The notes under the pieces: model-generated
Seen by the model: only the letters and a program-made list of their open reading frames with translations
Databases searched by the model: none
What the model was told of the DNA's origin: nothing
Origin: Bifidobacterium longum subsp. infantis ATCC 15697 = JCM 1222 = DSM 20088
Lineage (GTDB): Bacteria > Actinomycetota > Actinomycetes > Actinomycetales > Bifidobacteriaceae
Direction of reading: 5' to 3'
NCBI RefSeq assembly: GCF_000269965.1
Contig: NC_017219.1
Location: forward strand, 1,178,001-1,242,000
Length of the DNA: 64,000 nucleotides
Position numbers and translations under genes: made by a program
Part shown: piece after piece, positions 44,927-53,475 of the stretch
How the letters are laid out: each line of letters begins with the position of its first letter
How positions within the stretch are numbered: position 1 is the first letter of the stretch

Positions 44927-44993
44927 GAGCAACACCTTCTTGAGTTAGGACTTGAACACTTCCAACCATAGACAGGCGTTGCACTTCTATCTA
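43811..44993 (-). mobile_element. IS30-type element lacking its right terminal repeat
   Basis: The transposase-proximal end (GACAGGCGTTGCACTTCTAT then CTAGAACCC) is present. At the other end the sequence diverges right after CCACCCAAAGACG, where the copy at 33.2 kb continues into its repeat. The element is therefore truncated on that side and not mobile by itself. Confidence 0.75.
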
Positions 44994-45064
44994 GAACCCG
45001 GGACGCATATCTCTCATAGACGCCATGCGCCGCCGTGCCGGGCGTGCGGGCGGAGAATCATCGT

Positions 45065-46070
45065 ATGATACCGAATATCGTCAGGGGTTCGGACCCGGCC
45101 GGCCTGGTGCGCTACCTGTTCGGCAAGGGACGGCGCAATGAACACACCGACCAGCATCTCGTGTGCGCGAGCGGCGACATGTTTCCCTCGTTTGACATGG
45201 ATGGCAAGCCGGCGGCGTCGTATGCGGAGATAGGCCGCAGGTTCGACCGACGCTACCGCGTCAGGGGACGCAAGGGCGATCCGTTCCCGCCCGACATGCG
45301 AGGCAAGGACAATCCCGAACGAGAGCATGGCAGGAAGCGCGTGTGGCACTGCTCGCTTGCCATCAAGGCCGGCCAGGGCATACTGACCGATCAGGAATGG
45401 GAGTCGGTCATCCGCGATTATCTGATGCGCATGAACATCATCGACGGCGACGGCGATCAGGGCGTCACGTGGCTCGCGGTTCGTCACGGACTGTCCGCCA
45501 ACGGCAATGACCACGTGCGCCAAGGCGTCGCGCAGCGAGGACGAGTTCATACGCCGCGTGCGCAGGGAAGGCTTCTCCATCGACCCCAGGCTGCGCAGGG
45601 GAACCGCCAAAGACTCGTTCACCGACCCCGGCCAGGTGGTCGGCTACCGGATCACGTGGCGCAGCGCGGACGGGTGGACGGAACGGTTCAACGCCTTCGA
45701 GCTCGGCGACGACATGCGATTGAAACGACTGCGCGACGGCTGGGCGGACGATGTCAGAAGCCGCAGCCTCGCCGTCCAGGAATGGCGCGCCGCGATGGAG
45801 AACCGCCCGCCCTTCCTCGATGACGGGCGAGAAAGACACCCGGAGAATCTGTCCACGCACGACATGGAACGCCTCGTATCCGAAGCGTTCGCCATCGCCG
45901 CCAACCTCAACAGCGCGGCGGACGACGACGAATACCGGGCAGCGATGCGCGAGGGCCTGCACACGTTCGACATGCTGCGCGAACGATACGGGCTTACGCA
46001 GGACGGCCTGTGGATAACGGCCACGGACATGGACGAAAGCCCTATACCAGCGCACGTAGGAAAAATTTGA
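45065..46070 (+). pseudogene. MobA-type relaxase, deleted and frameshifted
   Basis: The start (MIPNIVRGSDPAGLVRYLFG), the motif region HCSLAIKAGQGILTDQEWES and ITWLAVRHGLSANGNDH-like sequence (VTWLAVRHGLSANGNDHV) match actinobacterial relaxases. Right after the HGxxxNxxH metal-site region, near 45,505, the frame shifts and a segment is missing. The second frame (SEDEFIRRVRREGFSIDPRL, DPGQVVGYRITWRSADGWTE) runs to a stop at 46,070. Confidence 0.82.
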
Positions 46071-46227
46071 CAGCAGCCTCGAATCCCTACCTCCGTCGCA
46101 TGTCGGTGCAAACTCAGAAGGAATGTCCTCCCGAGAGTACACATCCGCTCTCATTCATTGAGGTATCGCGCGTAACGAGTTTTCATTGTAAATGCCACGG
46201 TATGGTGACGGATTTTGGAGGACGATA

Positions 46228-47322
46228 ATGACAATACAATATACAGCGCAGCCGGCTGATCCGGCGTCGAGTGCGGTGCTGACGCGCGGGCTGGTGAAGC
46301 GGTATGGGGATTTTCTCGCGGTGAACGGGTTGAATCTGAACGTGCCGGCGCATGGCGTGTATGGTTTGCTGGGGCCGAATGGCGCGGGCAAGTCCACGAC
46401 GATGAAGCTGTTGCTTGGGTTGGCCTCGGCCACGAGCGGCGATATGTGGATGTTGGGGGAGAAGGTGGGTGGCCGGCACAGGTTGCAGGCGGGCCGGGTC
46501 GGTTCGATGATCGAGGGGCCGAGCTTCTACCCGGGGTTGAGCGGTCTGGATAATTGCCGTATGGTGGCCGATTACCTGAATCTGCCGGGTTCGGCCGCGC
46601 CCGCGATTTTGCGGCAGGTCGGTCTGGCCGGCCATGAGGGCAAGAAGGCGAGGGACTACTCGCTGGGGATGAAGCAGCGGCTGGGCATCGCGATGGCGTT
46701 GATCTCGCAGCCGGAGCTCCTGTTGCTGGACGAGCCGACGAACGGGCTGGACGCGGAGGCCGTGGTCGAGGTGCGCGAGATGATCATGGGTCTGAGCCGC
46801 GAACGGGGCATCACGGTGATCATCAGCTCGCATATCCTTTCCGAGATCGAGAAGATGGCGCCGGTCGTGGGCGTCATCGCGGCCGGCCGCCTGTTGTATC
46901 AGGGTTCGCTCGACAGTCTGCGCGAGGAGGGGCACATCGATTTGCGTGTCTCCGACCCGAAGCTCGCGGCGGCGATGCTGGGCTCGGACCGGATCGACTA
47001 CCGGTGGCTGCCGGGCAGGGATGGCGGCGTGCTGCGCCTGCCGGAACTGCCGGACCAGCGAATCGGCACCCTGATCACGCAGCTCGTCGGCCAGGGCGTC
47101 GCGGTCTATCGCGTCGCCTCCGAGCGCAAGACGCTGGAGCAGGCGTTCCTCGAACTGATCGAAAGCCCGCAGAGCCGCGAGCCCACGCCTCATCAGGCGC
47201 AAAATGCCATGGATTCCGACGCCGCACGCGCATCCGCGCACGCATCCCCGCGTCGTCCGTTGCCGATCCGGCAGGCTGCGGGTCGGGCGGCGTTCGCGGC
47301 GGCGGACGGAGGCGCACGATGA
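46228..47322 (+). CDS. ABC transporter ATP-binding protein, resistance type
   Basis: A 364-residue ATPase of the BcrA/LanF-like group. Walker A is GLLGPNGAGKSTTMKLL, the signature YSLGMKQRLGIA, Walker B LLLLDEPTNGLD and the switch His ISSHILSE. The C-terminal 130 residues beyond the ATPase core include an Arg/Ala-rich tail. GGAGG lies 6 bases before the ATG. It heads a row of six coupled genes ending in a two-component pair, the layout of peptide-antibiotic resistance modules. GC-rich, unlike the kinase end of the row. Confidence 0.88.
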   Translation: MTIQYTAQPADPASSAVLTRGLVKRYGDFLAVNGLNLNVPAHGVYGLLGPNGAGKSTTMKLLLGLASATSGDMWMLGEKVGGRHRLQAGRVGSMIEGPSFYPGLSGLDNCRMVADYLNLPGSAAPAILRQVGLAGHEGKKARDYSLGMKQRLGIAMALISQPELLLLDEPTNGLDAEAVVEVREMIMGLSRERGITVIISSHILSEIEKMAPVVGVIAAGRLLYQGSLDSLREEGHIDLRVSDPKLAAAMLGSDRIDYRWLPGRDGGVLRLPELPDQRIGTLITQLVGQGVAVYRVASERKTLEQAFLELIESPQSREPTPHQAQNAMDSDAARASAHASPRRPLPIRQAAGRAAFAAADGGAR

Positions 47323-48158
47323 GCGGCGCGGCAGTGTTCGCGGCGACGGGCCGCCGTCCGCCGCGCCCCCGCGCGAAGACCGGCAGCCCGTTCACGCTGG
47401 CGCGTCTGGAGTTGTTGAAGGTGCGGGGCTCGTCGTTCTGGTGGATGCTGCTGGGCATGATGCTGCTGGTTTCGGCGTGGGCGGGCATGGCGTTCATGAA
47501 ACGCGCCGGCAGTCCCGTCCCGGCGTTGAGGTCGGCCGCGTTGGCCGATGGCGAGGTCTATCAGGTCGTGAGCCTGCTGGCCCCGATTCTGGCGGCCCTG
47601 TTGACCAGCCGCATCGCCGTGCTGGAGACCTCGGAGCGCATGAACCTCACATGGCTGTCGTTCGGCCAGTCGGACGCGGCCCGGTTCGTGGGCAAGCTCA
47701 TCGTCGCCGGCACCGGCGTGGGGCTTTGCTTCCTGATCCCGTTGCTGTGGGTGCCGATCGCGGCGAAGGCCCTTGGCTTCACGGTGGCCGGCTCGTTCGC
47801 CGCGCTGGTGTGGGTGCCGGCCCTGACCGGCTTCCTGTCCGCGACGGCCACGAGCGCGGTCCAGCTGATGTTCTCGATGATGATCGACAAGCAGGCCATC
47901 GGCCTGGGTCTGGGCGTCATCGCCGGCGTGCTGGGCTCCGGCCTGGGTGCGATGAACAGACCCGCGCTTGGCTGGCTGTTCCCGGCCGGCCTGAGTTCGG
48001 CCGCGAGCCCGTTCGTCAGATCCGTGGATGCGGGCGGCAACGCCACGATGCTGCTCGCCGCGCGCCCGTGGATGGCCGTGGCCTCCGCGGCCATGGCGTT
48101 CCTCGGCTGGACGCTGGTCAGCATGGTCGTGGTCAAGGTGAAGGAGTCAAGACGATGA
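47319..48158 (+). CDS. ABC-2-type permease
   Basis: A 279-residue membrane protein with six predicted helices after a basic, Pro-rich N-terminus (SFWWMLLGMMLLVSAWAGMA is the first). ATGA overlaps on both sides couple it to the ATPase and to a second permease. It is probably one half of the transport channel. A longer upstream frame overlaps the ATPase and is rejected. Confidence 0.82.
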   Translation: MSGAAVFAATGRRPPRPRAKTGSPFTLARLELLKVRGSSFWWMLLGMMLLVSAWAGMAFMKRAGSPVPALRSAALADGEVYQVVSLLAPILAALLTSRIAVLETSERMNLTWLSFGQSDAARFVGKLIVAGTGVGLCFLIPLLWVPIAAKALGFTVAGSFAALVWVPALTGFLSATATSAVQLMFSMMIDKQAIGLGLGVIAGVLGSGLGAMNRPALGWLFPAGLSSAASPFVRSVDAGGNATMLLAARPWMAVASAAMAFLGWTLVSMVVVKVKESRR

Positions 48159-49006
48159 CACACGCAAACGCAGTGAACCCGGCAACCAATCCGGCCGCCA
48201 ATCCAGCTGCCGGCCCGAGCCATGCCGCGATGCCCCGCGCGCATGCGGCGGGACGCCGCAGGCCGTCCGTGTGGGCGGCGTTCCGCTGGGAGACGCGCAA
48301 GGCCGGCAACCTGTGGTACTGGATCGTGACCGTCTTGTTCGACGCGATCGGCATGTTCAACGGGTGGAGCCAGTACACCGGCTACCAGGCGGAGTTCGCC
48401 AGGCAGGGCGTGACCTGGGCCGCGATCTGGGGTCAGGCGATCCTCCTGCCGAGCATGGTGTTCATGCCGGTGCTTGTGGCCGCGTTCGCCGCGCAGGTCG
48501 AAGCCAACGAGCATCGAGGCCGCAACTGGCAGCGGCTGAACGCCGCCGGCACCGTGAACGCGGCGATCGCCGGCAAGATGCTGCACGGGCTCGCGGCTTC
48601 GGCGCTGACCGTCTTCGTGTTCGAGGCAGAGTTCATCCTCGTCGGACGCTTCGCCGCCGGATTCGACCTCGCGCAGCTCGGCCCGTTCCTGCTGCGCGGT
48701 ATCCCGCTGACCCTGTCGGTATGGGCGATCATGACGCTCACGCAGGCCGTGAGCGCGAAGGCCGAATCGTTCGCGGGCACGATGAGCGTGATGATGGTCC
48801 TGACCATCGGCGGCTGCGCGCTGAGCCTGGCCGCCCCGGCCATCGCCGGGCCGTATCCGCTCGCCCTGATCACCAGCGCCTCCGCCGCCCGCGACCTCGC
48901 GAACATCGCCAGCCCGGCATCCATGCTCGCCTCCACGACCGCCGCCGCCATCTGGACCGCCATCAGCGCCCTGATCTTCCACCGGCTCGCCAAACAAGCC
49001 GTCTGA
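48155..49006 (+). CDS. ABC-2-type permease, second subunit
   Basis: A 283-residue membrane protein. An Ala/Asn/Pro-rich N-terminal tail precedes six helices (WYWIVTVLFDAIGMFNGW is the first, MVLTIGGCALSLAAPAIAG the fifth). It is coupled to the first permease, with which it likely forms a heterodimer, as LanE and LanG do. The substrate is unknown. Confidence 0.82.
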   Translation: MTHANAVNPATNPAANPAAGPSHAAMPRAHAAGRRRPSVWAAFRWETRKAGNLWYWIVTVLFDAIGMFNGWSQYTGYQAEFARQGVTWAAIWGQAILLPSMVFMPVLVAAFAAQVEANEHRGRNWQRLNAAGTVNAAIAGKMLHGLAASALTVFVFEAEFILVGRFAAGFDLAQLGPFLLRGIPLTLSVWAIMTLTQAVSAKAESFAGTMSVMMVLTIGGCALSLAAPAIAGPYPLALITSASAARDLANIASPASMLASTTAAAIWTAISALIFHRLAKQAV

Positions 49007-49072
49007 GCAACCGTCCACGGGCTCCCCTCACCTGCGGGAGCCCGCCACCCAACACCATGGAAAGGCTTCATC

Positions 49073-49561
49073 ATGCACACCACCAGCCAACACAACGAAC
49101 GACACGACGAACAACACAACGCGCCACACAACAGCGAACAGTCCATACGCCTGCCGCGCCGCGTCATCGCCGTGCTGATCGCCGCCCTCGCCGCGATCAT
49201 CCTCACCGGCTGCTCGACCGGCATCGGCGTGGCCGGAGACAGGAACCTCCAAGGCATACGCACCCAAGACGGCGACTCCTACACGGGCGGCTACAAGGCC
49301 GACTACAGCAAGTTCACCGGCGAGGAGGCCGTATTCGGCGGCACCGGCAAGAAGGCCAGCATCCACCTGAACGGCACCATCACAGGCACACCCGGCACCG
49401 GCAGAATCCTCGTGACCAACGGCAGCGACACGAAACGACCCGTGCCCGCCACGAACGGCAAAATCGACCAGACCTACAACGTCACAGGCACCAGCTTCTA
49501 CATCTACGTCACCGGCGACCAATTCACCGGCACCGTGAACCTCACATCCAAGGAGCAATGA
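49073..49561 (+). CDS. Lipoprotein of the ABC/two-component module
   Basis: A 162-residue lipoprotein. A His/Asn-rich cytoplasmic start precedes the signal helix (VIAVLIAALAAIILTGC, Cys near 47). The mature part is strand-rich (GGYKADYSKFTGEEAVFGGT, FYIYVTGDQFTGTVNL). By position it corresponds to LanI-like binding lipoproteins, but no similarity is visible. AAGGCTTC precedes the ATG. Confidence 0.65.
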   Translation: MHTTSQHNERHDEQHNAPHNSEQSIRLPRRVIAVLIAALAAIILTGCSTGIGVAGDRNLQGIRTQDGDSYTGGYKADYSKFTGEEAVFGGTGKKASIHLNGTITGTPGTGRILVTNGSDTKRPVPATNGKIDQTYNVTGTSFYIYVTGDQFTGTVNLTSKEQ

Positions 49562-49563
49562 CC

Positions 49564-49914
49564 ATGGCAAACACATCCCAATACCCAAACCAGCAACCGG
49601 CATATACGCCGGCACCGCCGGACGGCGGGCGGACATGGGGCGGCTGCGCCAGCCTCGCATTGGCCGTCCTTCCCCTTCTGTGCACGCTCGTGCCCCAGCT
49701 GCTCGGCATCCACCTCTACACGACGGGCTGGGTCAGGAACATCCTCGTCATCATCGACTTCGTATGCCTCATCGCTTCGCTCGTCATCGCGATCGTCACC
49801 TATCCCGAACAGGCGGGAGGACACAGAATCGTCAGTACAATCGCGATACTCCTATCCGCAGGCCTGACTGCCGCCGGCGGCATGCTCATCTTCCTCATGT
49901 TCATCAACCAGTAG
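49564..49914 (+). CDS. Small three-helix membrane protein
   Basis: A 116-residue protein with a Pro/Gln-rich N-terminus and three membrane segments (about 27-48, 56-78 and 89-113). I chose the ATG at 49,564, eight bases after AAGGAG; an ATG at 49,558 overlaps the lipoprotein stop. Unknown function, part of the resistance-type module. Confidence 0.65.
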   Translation: MANTSQYPNQQPAYTPAPPDGGRTWGGCASLALAVLPLLCTLVPQLLGIHLYTTGWVRNILVIIDFVCLIASLVIAIVTYPEQAGGHRIVSTIAILLSAGLTAAGGMLIFLMFINQ

Positions 49915-50037
49915 GAATCCGACTGACAACGGAAAACTTCTTTGGAAGTTCATCTAACCGCATACACGCCATACGGCACAGGCCACATGCGATACGCTTC
50001 AACACGGATGGGGCAGCACCCAGGGAAGGAGAATCGC

Positions 50038-51327
50038 ATGACCGCAAAAACCGGAAACGACAAGCGCCACGCGGTTACCGGCCTGATCGGCCACGTGGCC
50101 GCGTTCTGGCGGTCCAGCCCGGTCGCGCGCATGGTCGCGCCGATACTGTGCCTATGCTACGACGTGATGATGCTCACCAGAATCGTATTCACCCATGGCG
50201 GGGGCGATTCGGCAGCCATGAAACTGTTGGAGCATCAATGGGGAATCCCCGTACTCGCCATCCTATGTGCCTTATCTGTTGTGGCGCTGTTGTTCCGTAT
50301 CAGAATGCCGTTCGCTATTTTGTGTGCCATATGCGGATTGTATCTATGCGCTTGCTTGCTTCAAGCGGAGCCATATCTGATGTTGCCTCTCTTGTTTGCC
50401 GTCTACACGTCTACAGCCTTGGCCGCGACCGCTGAACGTGCCATTGCGGGAATGGTTTTGTCGGGATTGTCAATCGTTTGCGGCCTCTGGATTGCGACCT
50501 TCCCCGCCTTGCAGACTGATATACTTCTGCCCGAGTCCCTCCTTGCGTCGATGACCGCTATTTTAGCTCTTTGGTCGCGCAACATCAGTCAGCGGCGGAA
50601 GGGAGCGGCCTTGGTGGAAGCTCAACAGCAACGAAGCCTGGAATTGGAACAGGAACGCGATGAAGAACGTCGGCGGGCGGACGTCGCAGCCGAACTGCAT
50701 GACAGCGTGGGCCATAATCTCACCGCTATCATTGCACTTACTGAAGGCTTGGAGGGATTGACACAGGAGCCGGTGGAAGGCGCTATAAAGAGTATCAATA
50801 ACTTAGCTCGGCAAAGTCTAGGTGATACACGCGAGGCGGTACGGAAACTTTCATCTCCGGTGACGTTACGGAAAACAAAAACAGGAACGGTGGAACTGTG
50901 CAGCTGGAATGATATAAACCCGATTCTTCAACATGCTCGTGATATTGGAATCGCCGCCATTCTGACCGAGACAGGAAGGCGTCCAGACGATCTAGCCCAA
51001 GCTGATTTATGCTTCCGAGTGAGTCGTGAGGCTGTCACAAACACAATGCGCCATGGGAAAAATATAACGCGAATTGTGGTTTCATGGGATCATCTGGATA
51101 ATGGGGAACTCCATATAACAGTGCGTGATGATGGTAAGCCAACGCTGAACAAAGATAACCGCGCTAAGGGGACCGGTTTCGGGCTTGCTGGCCTAGTGAC
51201 TGAAGTTACGCGGGTCGGCGGGCACCTTCACTATGGCTCATCATCAGGGCAGGGGTGGACTGTTTCAGCCATTATTCCACAGCAAAAATGTCCATATATT
51301 CCTGTGCAGGAGGGAAACGATGATTAA
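50038..51327 (+). CDS. NarL-type sensor histidine kinase
   Basis: A 429-residue kinase. Membrane helices between about 28 and 175 carry little extracytoplasmic mass, suggesting sensing within the membrane. The HisKA_3 box is AAELHDSVGHNLTAIIAL and the ATPase domain has SREAVTNTMRHGKN, RDDGKP and GTGFGLAGLVTEV. AAGGAG precedes the ATG. GC content drops along the gene. It overlaps the regulator start. It probably reports cell-envelope stress or transporter activity to the module. Confidence 0.88.
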   Translation: MTAKTGNDKRHAVTGLIGHVAAFWRSSPVARMVAPILCLCYDVMMLTRIVFTHGGGDSAAMKLLEHQWGIPVLAILCALSVVALLFRIRMPFAILCAICGLYLCACLLQAEPYLMLPLLFAVYTSTALAATAERAIAGMVLSGLSIVCGLWIATFPALQTDILLPESLLASMTAILALWSRNISQRRKGAALVEAQQQRSLELEQERDEERRRADVAAELHDSVGHNLTAIIALTEGLEGLTQEPVEGAIKSINNLARQSLGDTREAVRKLSSPVTLRKTKTGTVELCSWNDINPILQHARDIGIAAILTETGRRPDDLAQADLCFRVSREAVTNTMRHGKNITRIVVSWDHLDNGELHITVRDDGKPTLNKDNRAKGTGFGLAGLVTEVTRVGGHLHYGSSSGQGWTVSAIIPQQKCPYIPVQEGNDD

Positions 51328-52003
51328 CGTAATGATCGTGGACGATCAGCAGCCGACCAGAATGGGTTTTTCGCTCATGGTCATGAAAGATCCTGCGCTT
51401 CGCATGACGTTGCAGGCGGGGAATGGACAGGATGCCCTTGATATTCTTGCGGCACTGCAATTACATGGGCAGAGCCTCCCTGACGTCATTCTTATGGATG
51501 TTCGCATGCCTGTTATGGATGGGCTCGATGCCACGGCAAGAATCAAACAGTTATATCCTTCAATACGTATCCTGATTTTAACCACATACGATCAGGATAG
51601 CTATGCGTTTGGGGGATTGAGCGCCGGAGCTTCGGGATTCTTGCTTAAGGACGTTAAGACTAAGGACCTGTGTCGGGCCATTCACTCGGTGTACGATGGA
51701 GACGCCATACTCACACCACGGATTACAAAGGAAGTGATTCGCCGAGGAGTTCCCAACGTCAGCATCAATGCTGACACTCTGGCCATCAGAAGTAAATTCG
51801 ATTCATTGGGACCTCGCGAATTCGAAGTCTCAGCACTGGTCAGCGAAGGAATGACTAACGCTGAAATTGCTCAGCGTCTCGGAATGCAACTGGAGGCAGT
51901 CAAAAAGGCGGTTAGTAGGTCTCTTGCCAAGCTCGATGTCAAAGAACGTGTTGGTATCGCGGTGCTCTGGTATAAGGCCGGAATGCCGAATCTGCAGAAG
52001 TGA
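51320..52003 (+). CDS. NarL/LuxR-type response regulator
   Basis: A 227-residue regulator. The receiver domain has MIVDDQQP, phospho-acceptor Asp in VILMDVRMPVMDG and the Lys in FLLKDV. The C-terminal helix-turn-helix is LGPREFEVSALVSEGMTNAE and IAQRLGMQLEAVKKAVSRSL. ATGA overlap with the kinase. It likely controls the ABC/lipoprotein operon upstream. Confidence 0.88.
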   Translation: MINVMIVDDQQPTRMGFSLMVMKDPALRMTLQAGNGQDALDILAALQLHGQSLPDVILMDVRMPVMDGLDATARIKQLYPSIRILILTTYDQDSYAFGGLSAGASGFLLKDVKTKDLCRAIHSVYDGDAILTPRITKEVIRRGVPNVSINADTLAIRSKFDSLGPREFEVSALVSEGMTNAEIAQRLGMQLEAVKKAVSRSLAKLDVKERVGIAVLWYKAGMPNLQK

Positions 52004-52173
52004 CAGATTCCGTAGAATAATGTAGGGTTTCTGAATCGTGAAGGGCTCGTAGCGGGCGAACCCGTGACGGTCCATGACTGTCCTCGTTTGAATGGCGATC
52101 GGCGCGCATCGTGGTACCGCCGACCGGTATCTTCTCACGTGAATGAAGCAGCTTCAGGGAATGAGTAACAGAA

Positions 52174-52198
52174 AAGCCACCGGCGACACGCCAATGGC

Positions 52199-52200
<2 letters not shown>
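52174..52200 (-). terminator. Terminator after tRNA-Asn at the right island end
   Basis: AAGCCA..GGCG / CGCC..TGGCTT forms a stem with a 2x2 internal mismatch and a 4-base loop; TTTTCTG follows on the minus strand. It is supplied by island DNA and would stop the tRNA-Asn transcript before the island. Confidence 0.65.
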
Positions 52201-52281
<81 letters not shown>

Positions 52282-52324
52282 ATATTCAATTTTCATCCCG
52301 TCCGGAGTTACCCGTTCAGGTGAG

Positions 52325-52397
<73 letters not shown>

Positions 52398-52575
52398 ATG
52401 TCTGCTGTGTTTGAGATTTCTCTCGCGCACAAGTCACACATCTTACATGCTTGCCACGAAAAAGCAAATTACATGCGTGTAGGGCATGTCGCGCCGAATT
52501 CCGCAGAATCGGACTCATCGAATACCCACTCATACAACATGATGACGATGCGGCGATACTGTCACGCGAAATTTC

Positions 52576-52626
52576 ATTGTGGATAACTTCGGAAGCTGGA
52601 ACCACATAGGTCGTTCTGGCTGGACA
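52576..52626. promoter_or_regulatory. Second copy of the DnaA-box module, upstream of M23 gene
   Basis: 42 of 51 bases match 21,786-21,836. The perfect DnaA box (minus strand TTATCCACA) is at 52,578-52,586. It lies about 80 bases before the peptidase start. The hairpin that follows the comEA copy is not present here. Confidence 0.55.
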
Positions 52627-52708
52627 TCCTGTTTCGGACCCCTCAAGGTGGGTATCACCGGCAAAGAAGCCGGAATCACATCACACTCACACTATGGGGA
52701 GGAATCTC

Positions 52709-53398
52709 ATGAATGCACCACTGTTGTTTGATTGGCGTCGCGACGAAGCCCGACGTGCCAGCAGGCGGCGTCAGCAGGCGCGTCAGCGGGCTCAAGAACG
52801 GCAACGGCGTATGGATGCCATAATCGCGTTGGCCGCCGTTATCGGCCTGCTGCTTGCCTTGGGAGTAGGACTGGCATCCACGCCTCAGCATGTTGCGCAT
52901 GCGGATACTGCGGTGACCGGAGATGCAGCATACACGGTGGAGGATTTCACCGATATGTCTGATTTGGCGTGGCGCAATGGCAATCAGTGCGAATCCCGGT
53001 TCGACTGGCCGGTCGACGATCCACAGGTCGAACAACAGTTCGAGCGGCCGATCAACCCGTGGGCACCAGGTCATCGTGGCGTGGATCTTGTTGCGGAGCA
53101 AGGTACCGTAATTCTGTCACCACAGGCAGGGACCGTGAGTTTTGCTGGCAAAGTAGCTGGCAAAGATGTGGTGAGTGTACGGCATCGTGGAGGTGTCACG
53201 TCAACATTCGAACCGGCTGTTACCGAGCTCTCGGTGGGGGATACGATCTCCCGCAGACAGCCCGTAGGCATCGTTGAGGGCAACTCGGACCATTGCGAAG
53301 ACCGTTGCCTGCATTGGGGCCTCAAGCGAGGAACAGCCGACTATCTTGACCCACAGCAATATGCGGGGAGTCGAAAAATCGTACTGAAGCCGTCATGA
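52709..53398 (+). CDS. M23-family peptidase-like protein
   Basis: A 229-residue membrane-anchored protein. A basic Arg/Gln-rich cytoplasmic start is followed by one helix (IIALAAVIGLLLALGVGLAS), a linker and a LytM-type domain. Zn-site residues are visible in GHRGVDLVAEQGT (HxxxD) and LHWGLKRG (HxG-type). It likely cleaves peptidoglycan cross-bridges, or regulates another hydrolase. GGGGAGGAA precedes the ATG. Confidence 0.85.
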   Translation: MNAPLLFDWRRDEARRASRRRQQARQRAQERQRRMDAIIALAAVIGLLLALGVGLASTPQHVAHADTAVTGDAAYTVEDFTDMSDLAWRNGNQCESRFDWPVDDPQVEQQFERPINPWAPGHRGVDLVAEQGTVILSPQAGTVSFAGKVAGKDVVSVRHRGGVTSTFEPAVTELSVGDTISRRQPVGIVEGNSDHCEDRCLHWGLKRGTADYLDPQQYAGSRKIVLKPS

Positions 53399-53475
53399 TT
53401 CAGCAATGTTTGTCGGCCGGAACAGGGCCGTACGGAAGAGGCATCGCAGGCGGCTAGCGGCGTGACGAGTATGAA

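Noticed and set aside
47204..49914. Long Arg/Pro-rich frames across the ABC permease genes
   Set aside because: Out-of-frame readings of GC-rich permease genes. The real starts are in ATGA overlaps.
52021..52170. Possible short gene between the response regulator and the island end
   Set aside because: Both strands have short frames (for example MDRHGFARYEPF-like on the minus strand) but none has a ribosome site or family motif.
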